Notes under the pieces: generated by a model
Seen by the model: the letters and a program-made list of their open reading frames with translations, nothing else
Told to the model about the DNA's origin: nothing
Databases searched by the model: none
Part shown: positions 57,140 to 64,000 of the stretch, piece by piece
How the letters are laid out: each line of letters starts with the position of its first letter
How positions within the stretch are numbered: the stretch's first letter is position 1
DNA from: Fragilaria crotonensis
Taxonomy: Eukaryota; Bacillariophyta; Fragilariophyceae; Fragilariales; Fragilariaceae
Assembly (NCBI GenBank): GCA_022925895.1
Contig: JAKSYS010000202.1
Coordinates: 1-64,000 of the forward strand
DNA length: 64,000 nucleotides
Direction of reading: 5' to 3'
Translations under genes and position numbers: made by a program

Positions 57140-57398
57140 AAACGTATACGATTGAATTCTGCGCCACTCCGAATAAGTCTGCGTTCTCTCGTGTTCTTTG
57201 TGTCGTACGATACCAAGAACCACGTTACCACTCCGATTCGGAATCATCCATCCAGGACCGCATATTTCTGAAGACCTGATATTAACATGTCAGACGCAGG
57301 GGAGCTCCGGCACGATGATGACTGTCTCGTTGTCACCATCGACATTGTGGACTGCCCAATGGCGGAAATCCCACTCACAGAAGTCTTCAACGTCCTTA

Positions 57399-57616
57399 TG
57401 TTAATCCTACAAGTAGATCATCCTTGCAGGAAAGCATGTCTTGATTCAGTTATGAATTATCTAAAACATAGAAAAGTGAGCATTACCTTGTTCGGAGTCA
57501 TCCTTCAATCCCGAGTCGTACTGTGCAGATGTAGTACCGTATAATGGTACTTGATACTTGATACATGATTCATAGCATCCTGAATGATACAGTACCGGTA
57601 GCTTGTAATATCAACA
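57399..57616 (-). repeat. 3' LTR of element E
   Basis: 218 bp, identical by eye to 63712-63929 and to the A and B LTRs. Confidence 0.95.
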
Positions 57617-57829
57617 GTCCCCGCGACTCTGAATTAAGTTCCTGAATCAGAGGCGAATCACACTTCCTGAACCGATCGACAGAGGCCCCGGCTACGTCGT
57701 TAACATATATAACCCTGCGACGGTCACCTACTGTTTTCGATGGACAGTTACCATTATATCGCGACTACCCAATTCGTGTCCCCGGGTGTTGGTCGTCGAT
57801 TACCAGAGTATGTTATGCAACAACTCCTT

Positions 57830-60800
57830 CATCTTCGGTCCTGGCATTAACTTTGTCAAGATATCTGCCAAGTTCGTCTGTGTGTTTTCTTTGCCACCCT
57901 GATGGTCCCGGCAGCAATCGCTTCGCGTACGCGGTGAAAGTTAATTGCAGCGTGCTTCTTCTTGAGTGTCGATTCAGGTCGGGAATTAGTCACAACTGCC
58001 GAATTATCACAAAACACGGAGCATTCCTCGGTTAGCGGAACACCCATCATCCGCAGTTTGTAACGTAGTCCCTCTATCATCTCAATCGATAGTCGCATTG
58101 CAAGTAACTCTGAACCATACGTAGACGCCTCGACCGTATTCTGCCTCTTGGAAAACCAAAGTATCGGCGCTCGATTAACGAATATTAAGATCCCTGAATG
58201 TGACCTCCTTGTCTCTCTACACCCTGCGTGGTCAGCATCCACGAAACATGACATTGTGACATCCTTTCCACGTGGCGTCGGCATGTTTTCGGGTATTGCT
58301 TCGGCTGCGTCGGGGTAGAACTCGACCAGTCACATTTGACGAATCGCTCACCTCGGAATGTCGGGATCGTATCGTCGAACACCATTGTCGATCTCGGATG
58401 ATGCTTTAAGTATGCAAAAATATGGAAGACTTGTTCTAAATGTCCTTGTCGTGCCGATACCAAGTACCGCGACATTAACGACACCGGCATCAAAACATCA
58501 ATCCTCCCAATTTCGCAAATCCATCTGAGGACGCCAATCAAACCTTGATAGTAGTTCAATTGTTTGCTCCCCAACTCCGCTGAAAGGTCTAACTCAGGCC
58601 GGTATCCACTTGCCAGCGGAGTCTTTGCATTTGGCAACAGTCTGAGATCGGCATCTTCAAGTTCCTTTTCCAGGTCGGCGATCGCCTTCTTCACGTATGA
58701 AGTTGACTCGAACGCCCACCGCACCTTATCGGGCTCGTCAGAATCTGGGATACGGAATTTCTTTATGTCAACGCCCAAATAAGTATCTGGTTCTTTAATG
58801 CTCCCGGGCTTCAAGGTAAAACGCTGTCCCAGGGCATCCATAAAGCCCTCCGGATCTATTCCTTGAAAAATCAAGTCGTCCACGTACGATATGACGTACT
58901 CGTAGACTTTGTCCCCGTTCGGTTTGACCGCCGCTTTCATCCACAGATCAGGGTCAGCTTTCGACGACGCGAAGCCCAGTTCCCTTAAATTCTTAGCCAA
59001 GTAGTCGCGAAACGATCTTCCGCTCGATCTTAAGCCATAGAGAGCTTTCGCGATTATAGCTCTTTTACCATTGTACTCAGGTCCTAATTGATCAGTAAAC
59101 TTAGTCCACACCTTTTCCTTATTCGGTGCCGCCAGGTAAGCATTTTGAATATCACACGACAAGAGGTCTAAATCGTTGAGAGCGGCCAAGAGGAAGAAGA
59201 GTCTCACCGTATCTCTGCTCACGACAGACGCAAACGTTTGTTCCTTCGTTGCCTCGGTCATATTGCCTCGCGCTACCAATCTGGCCTTTCTAGTAAGGTC
59301 CATTTTGATGTCGAAGACAAAATATGTATCAACGAACTCGTACCCAGGTGGAACTTTTGTGTCGTCGTCTTCGATAAACTCGAATGCAGGAAAACGTTCC
59401 GAATCTCTTTTCGATCGCCTTCGTCCAGAAATCCGTTCCCGTTCTCTTGTCGATCGCTAACGCATGGGCGACACTTTTCGGGAGTTCTAATCCGTATTTG
59501 TGTGAAACCGACCAATATTTCGACTTGACCTTTTTAGAATCCTTTCGTTTCTTGAGTACAAATGGAACCCACCATCGGAACGCTGGTTCGTTTGACAGGT
59601 TGTTTGTAACGGCGTAGTCGGCAACTTGAACTGGGTAAGAGTCCTTTAAATCTGCCAGCGGTACCCAAGTACTGGAACCGTCTTTCCATTCGACTAATAG
59701 GCGCCAGCCCTTTGTCGTTCTCTTTGGTTTCGGTCCAGTCTTGGTAGAGTAGTACGCCTCGTCCTCTCGTAGCGCACTATGACTCTTTTCGTGGTCAACG
59801 ATCTCCTGCATCACTTGCAAGCGTCGACCATCGTCATCTATTTGCGAGTATAAACACTCAGCAATTAGATTCGCAGTGTATGTCTCCTCCGTCCCGTCCT
59901 CGAAACACACAAGGTATTCGCGGGAATCCAATAAAGGATTTGGGTTTGACGATCCAATTGGCTTTCCGTCATGATCTCTTTTCGGCTTTTCACGGTGCCG
60001 CGAAGGATATCTCCGCCGCGGTCGGTTACTATCTCAGCAGTTAAGTACTGATCAAAAGCCTCCGGGGTATAATCATCAGCGTCGGAGCGTCGGAATTCTC
60101 CTCCGTCCTCCGTTGCGTCATTCAAGTCCCCGAAGATGTCAACCAGGGAAACTGATTTTCACCAAGCTCTTCCGCCACCTCCTCGTTTGTCCGCTTATCC
60201 CTATCTTCTCTTCTATCGATTCCAACAATTCCGCGATCTCCTCCCTTCGATCTGCACGTTCATCAGGTGTTAGGGCCCAGAACGTGCTCCTCACGATTGG
60301 CTTTGCCGACTTCGGTAACAGGAACGCTGCGTCCCCGCCACCATAATCTTCTGCTGGCCCTAACCAGCATGCCAACTTCCGCTCGTTGTCATTGTCGAGG
60401 TAAGAAATAACTTCGTACCAACCATGCATAACGTAGAGCGAAATATCTGGTGTCCACCCATGGACCTGTTCGAAGGCAGAGCGTCCTTGTAGATCCGGAT
60501 GTGTCCCGCAACGAAGGATCTGATCCTTGCGCAAAGGTTGACGAGATAATTCCAGAGTCTTCTTGGTGATCGCGTCTTGTCTTGGAATCTTCGGATCATC
60601 CTCTTCAACTCTCTGATGTCCAATTCAGCCTTGTTCTGAAACGGTGAATAGGGTTCCGTGTACTTCGGATCAATTGAATACTTCCGGATCCTCTTCTTCC
60701 ACTCGCCCCATCCTTCCATTGTGGCGTCGTTATCGCACAACAATACTTCTGGAATTCCCACTTTCTTGACAAAATCATCTAGCGCATAGATTGACTCGTT

Positions 60801-61910
60801 CTTACGCTCCATCGGGTAAGCCTTCGTGTATCCCCGGCCATTCCCAATAATGTGAGCATATCGTTGCGAATCAATTGATTTGATCTTCGGTTCCATTATG
60901 TCGGCGTAAAACATCCCCCTCAACCTTGGATAGCGCAGATGTGCCATCTGAGTTTTAAAACGTCGCGTCGCTGGATTCGGTATCGACCGGATTCCTTGTT
61001 GGGTGGTCACCTTCAAGGAGTTCTTTGCCGTCTCTAATCCAACCATCCAGCGTCGTGCCACATTTTCTGGGGTTACATCGGAAGTCACATCTCCAGTTCG
61101 TATCGCCGCAATGCCAATCTCCTCCGAGCTCGCATCCGCTGTCGTCGTAAGTGCTGCGACCCTTCGCAGTATCGGGTCGGTCTGATTCAGCAGATTTACT
61201 TCGTTTGCGATTTGCATTTCGAAGGGGAACTGGCTCGCTGCAAGAACCTGCATGCAACTCTTGATCTTCTGTTTCGTTGCCTTGGAGTGTAGGACCTTCA
61301 AGCGCCTTGCTCGCAAGTTCGTAATCTCCTCTTCGTCTTCGGAGTCCAACACATCCTCCTCCGCGAGCGAGAGCGAAGGTGTGGGAATCCACTCAACGTC
61401 GGAGGTGAGTTCGACATGCAGGGCAGTATTATCAAGCTCGTCTTGGGTTGGGGTCTCGAATCAAAGCCGGCAACAACTCCTTCGAGGGTAAAAGGGATTC
61501 GTAGGGGTTCGGACGGAACGAGAATACCGAATATCGAGTCAGGTGCATGTTGCCTGTGTCGTTCGTCGACGTGGACATCGTTGTCCCGGAGCTGGTTAGG
61601 GGAAAGTAACGAAAATGGTAAGGAGTCTCCGAAGTAAAGAGCTTCGTTAATGATTATCACATACGTGGCCCCGGAAGTCGGACAATCGTAGGCCGTTGCA
61701 ACCGTTGCGATAGGAATCTGCTTCGACGGGTAATCAGGCGAATAAGCCTCGACCTCAGCTGATCTCCCGGTATACTCGAGAACCACGCAATTACTTCCTG
61801 CCACGCATGTGTCGGCGTGAGAGTCCATCTCGCACCGACCCGAACGATGACACTCTCCGTGTATTGCATTGTAATCCACTGAGTATACCTCCCGCGAAAC
61901 CATCGCAACG
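57830..61910 (-). pseudogene. Element E pol region
   Basis: It has the same order and landmarks as in A and B: protease-like DSHADT near 61825, integrase core about 60910-60610, RT SYVDDL near 58885, and RNase H CFVDADHAG near 58240 and FCDNSAVV near 58010. The region is broken. Confidence 0.9.
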
Positions 61911-61929
61911 GTTCTGCATTGTCAGGCCT

Positions 61930-63291
61930 TATCCAGCTTCTGCTTCTTCTTGTGAGCGCCGCGACCGAATTCCTTCCCGGCCGCTTCATCTGCGCTTGAC
62001 TCATGGTCATCATCGCCATCATTGTCGTTTCCCTTTGCCAGTTTCTTCATCTCGTTCTTCAACTCCTCCTTGATTTGTTTCTTTAAAGCGGCCACGGATC
62101 TCTTGCCTTTCTTGTCTCCCCACTCCTTAAGCTGGTCTTTTGCTCCTGGCTCAGAAGTCGGAAGATCTTTGGCGGGTAATATTTATTCTCTAACTTAAAA
62201 CCCTTTGGCAACTTCCCTGCCTTCGCCGTCTTATCCGTCTTCTCACCGCTCTTCACGCCCGAAATGTTCCTTTCCTTACTTCTCTCGAGGGTTGCCCTGT
62301 TTTCCACGGTCGTCGACAGGTATTGCTGACATGCCTGGAAATTGTTCAGCAGCTTGGGATCGCCAAGCACCACTGAGACGGCAGATTCCAATTTCGGATC
62401 GGTAATTCCCTTGAGAAAATCAGCAACTTTCTTGGATTCGGGGACGGCCTCGGTTGGATCACAATCAAGGATTTCATTGTGAGCGGTCTGGTGGACATTG
62501 ATAAAATCTTGGAATTTATACTGGCGACGCGACCCACTGTAGGACGCGTTCGCGATCGACGCGTAGGCTTTGTTCTTACGTGTGATCTTGGACGCGGTGC
62601 CTTCACACTGCGTCTTCAATGCCAAGTACGCCTTCCGACCGTCCTGCGACCTCTCGAATTTCTTGATGTATGACCACCCTTCTCCGTTTACGACAAATGT
62701 CTTCAATTCCCGATAGAATCGAGGGTTATCCAATTCGTAATGTCGTCCCTCGAGTACCGTCGCTTCAATAAGGTACTCCATTGGACTTCCAAAGTCCGCT
62801 GGATCAAGAACATTCTCTGGCGCTTCCCTTTCGTCCCTGGTGAGGTAAACGAGTGGGATCTTCGCAGCACTAAGGATTTGACGAAGGTAATTCTGGAAGG
62901 ACTCATTCCACAATGCCCAGTTGACCAACTTCTTAAGACTGTCAGGCTTGGATGCATCTTCGTCTTTGCTGCCTCCTTCTGTTCCTGGTATTCTTGGCAC
63001 TTGGCCGTGAACTCAGGAACCTTGTCAGCTGTGAAACTTTCGGGGTTCGCTTCGAACCCGGTCCGCTTGCGCTCATCCGCCCAGAAACGGAAGCCTTTCA
63101 AGTTCTTCACTGCGATGAATGGCATCGTAACGTTGCCTGCTCCTCGCGGTGCAGATCTAGCAACACTCCTGGCAATCGAGTCGAGATCCGACTCAGTTGC
63201 GAGCATCAAGTCATTCGGGGTTGCAAATCCCTGAGCAATCAACCACGTGACAGTCGGGGCGTTAAAGCCGCATCGTTGGAGGGCAGCGTTC
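61930..63291 (-). pseudogene. Element E gag region
   Basis: It opens MNAALQRCGFNAPTV at 63291; the frame is also open upstream into the leader, but the start shared with A, B and H is preferred. The region is broken. Confidence 0.87.
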
Positions 63292-63698
63292 ATGGTCGAG
63301 ATATCGGTTCGGTGTGGTCTTGTGTGAAAATTCCTAAAGAAACAAGCAAGGGTATACAAGGGTGAAAACCGGGAATACCAACGCCTTCAGAGTGCCAACA
63401 TTTATGCCGATCGGATAATGACTTGCCTTAATCACATTTAGAGATTTGTTGCGAATCGGTCTTTGAGAGACTGATTCGTTCCGTGCCACGGTCATTTACT
63501 TATCCGTATGGCACGTCTATCGTAGTATTGCGGTCTTTCGGGTATGAGAACACTCCCTACGCAATTTCTCATCAATTCCCGACGTAATCTGCTCAACATC
63601 GTTTCATCACATGCGGCCATTCTTAGCCATGATGAAATGATCAACCGGTGATCTCCATACTACCGATCGGATGGCGCCATTCATGTCATTGAGCCGTT

Positions 63699-63711
63699 GG
63701 GTCTGATAAAC
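63699..63711 (-). other. Putative primer-binding site of element E
   Basis: GGGTCTGATAAAC (+ strand) abuts the 5' LTR at 63712, as in A, B, C and H. Confidence 0.6.
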
Positions 63712-63929
63712 TGTTAATCCTACAAGTAGATCATCCTTGCAGGAAAGCATGTCTTGATTCAGTTATGAATTATCTAAAACATAGAAAAGTGAGCATTACC
63801 TTGTTCGGAGTCATCCTTCAATCCCGAGTCGTACTGTGCAGATGTAGTACCGTATAATGGTACTTGATACTTGATACATGATTCATAGCATCCTGAATGA
63901 TACAGTACCGGTAGCTTGTAATATCAACA
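63712..63929 (-). repeat. 5' LTR of element E
   Basis: 218 bp, identical by eye to 57399-57616, followed by the CTTA duplication. Confidence 0.95.
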
Positions 63930-64000
63930 CTTACGAAGACACTTCTTGACAACTACCACGACGTGATCCGCGATTCGGTCCTCCAACAACTCCAAGATAC
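63930..64000 (+). mobile_element. Element K, resumed after element E
   Basis: It starts with the CTTA duplication and stays open to the window edge. Too short for a domain call. Confidence 0.5.

Larger units (their letters stand above)
56716..57398 (+). mobile_element. Element K (D family): 5' LTR, leader and start of gag
   Basis: The LTR matches the 3' LTR of D. It is followed directly by a primer site and then, after about 150 bp, by a short ORF opening at 57287 (MSDAGELRHDDD) in the gag position. Element E interrupts this ORF at 57398, and K resumes at 63930 up to the window edge. The rest of K lies outside the window, so its state cannot be judged. Confidence 0.65.
57399..63929 (-). mobile_element. 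Ty1/copia (CoDi-like) element E, full length with both LTRs
   Basis: The third near-identical copy of the A/B family. The 218 bp LTRs read as identical, and a 4 bp target duplication CTTA lies at 57395-57398 and 63930-63933. Its leader is the long type also seen in H, about 100 bp longer than in A and B. Primer site at 63699-63711. The element is broken, with about nine breaks. It inserted recently into gag of element K. Confidence 0.96.

Noticed and set aside
1-64000. CRISPR arrays, rRNA genes, bacterial operons or riboswitches
   Set aside because: None seen; repeats are LTRs, tandem units or inverted ends, and the gene content is eukaryotic.

Overview
The window is a repeat graveyard from a eukaryotic genome, most likely a diatom. 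That reading rests on the dominance of Ty1/copia elements of the diatom CoDi kind (an inference from protein appearance, not a search), small single-exon genes, and TGACGTCA motifs ahead of the one clearly intact host gene. There are no operons, ribosome-binding sites, rRNA genes, complete tRNAs or CRISPR arrays.

Layout. 1-1554: end of one copia element, then a small gag piece of a second (H). 1555-7980: copia element A, inserted into H; the rest of H runs to its LTR at 8565-8775. 8776-9564: an acidic ORF and AT-rich sequence. 9565-28510: one broken DNA-transposon-like unit. It holds a KDZ/Plavaka-like transposase (+) and, meeting it tail to tail 12 bp away, a protein with an HxD...H signature of 2-oxoglutarate/Fe(II) oxygenases (-). 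The transposase is split by copia element C (9775-16121) and the oxygenase-like gene by copia element B (20812-27254). A tandem array of about 210 bp units lies beyond. 29076-29269: a duplicated AT-rich unit. 29567-31166: an RGG-rich protein of unknown function, facing a second broken KDZ/Plavaka-like transposase (31432-33890, -) that itself contains an LTR-like repeat. 33895-36748: 3' part of a third copia family (D) whose LTR carries a MITE-like insertion.

37209-38345 is the best candidate for a functional host gene: a type II membrane protein resembling a fucosyltransferase, with three perfect TGACGTCA sites upstream. 38718-39487 is a Ser/Thr-rich ORF ending in a PIP-box-like motif. 39488-43428 holds two copia fragments on opposite strands. 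43429-48380 is a Ty3/gypsy element. 48401-50353 is an LTR-like repeat plus an unfamiliar gag-like ORF. 50354-56715 is copia element F. 56716-57398 is the 5' end (LTR, primer site, start of gag) of another D-family element (K), interrupted by copia element E (57399-63929) and resuming at 63930.

A, B and E are near-identical copies of one family with 218 bp LTRs that read as identical within each copy, so they are recent arrivals. Several LTR families here share two landmarks: GGGGAC directly before the 3' LTR, and a primer site directly after the 5' LTR that looks like a tRNA anticodon arm. Family C has LTR ends CA...TG rather than TG...CA. All retroelements are described as fossils only.
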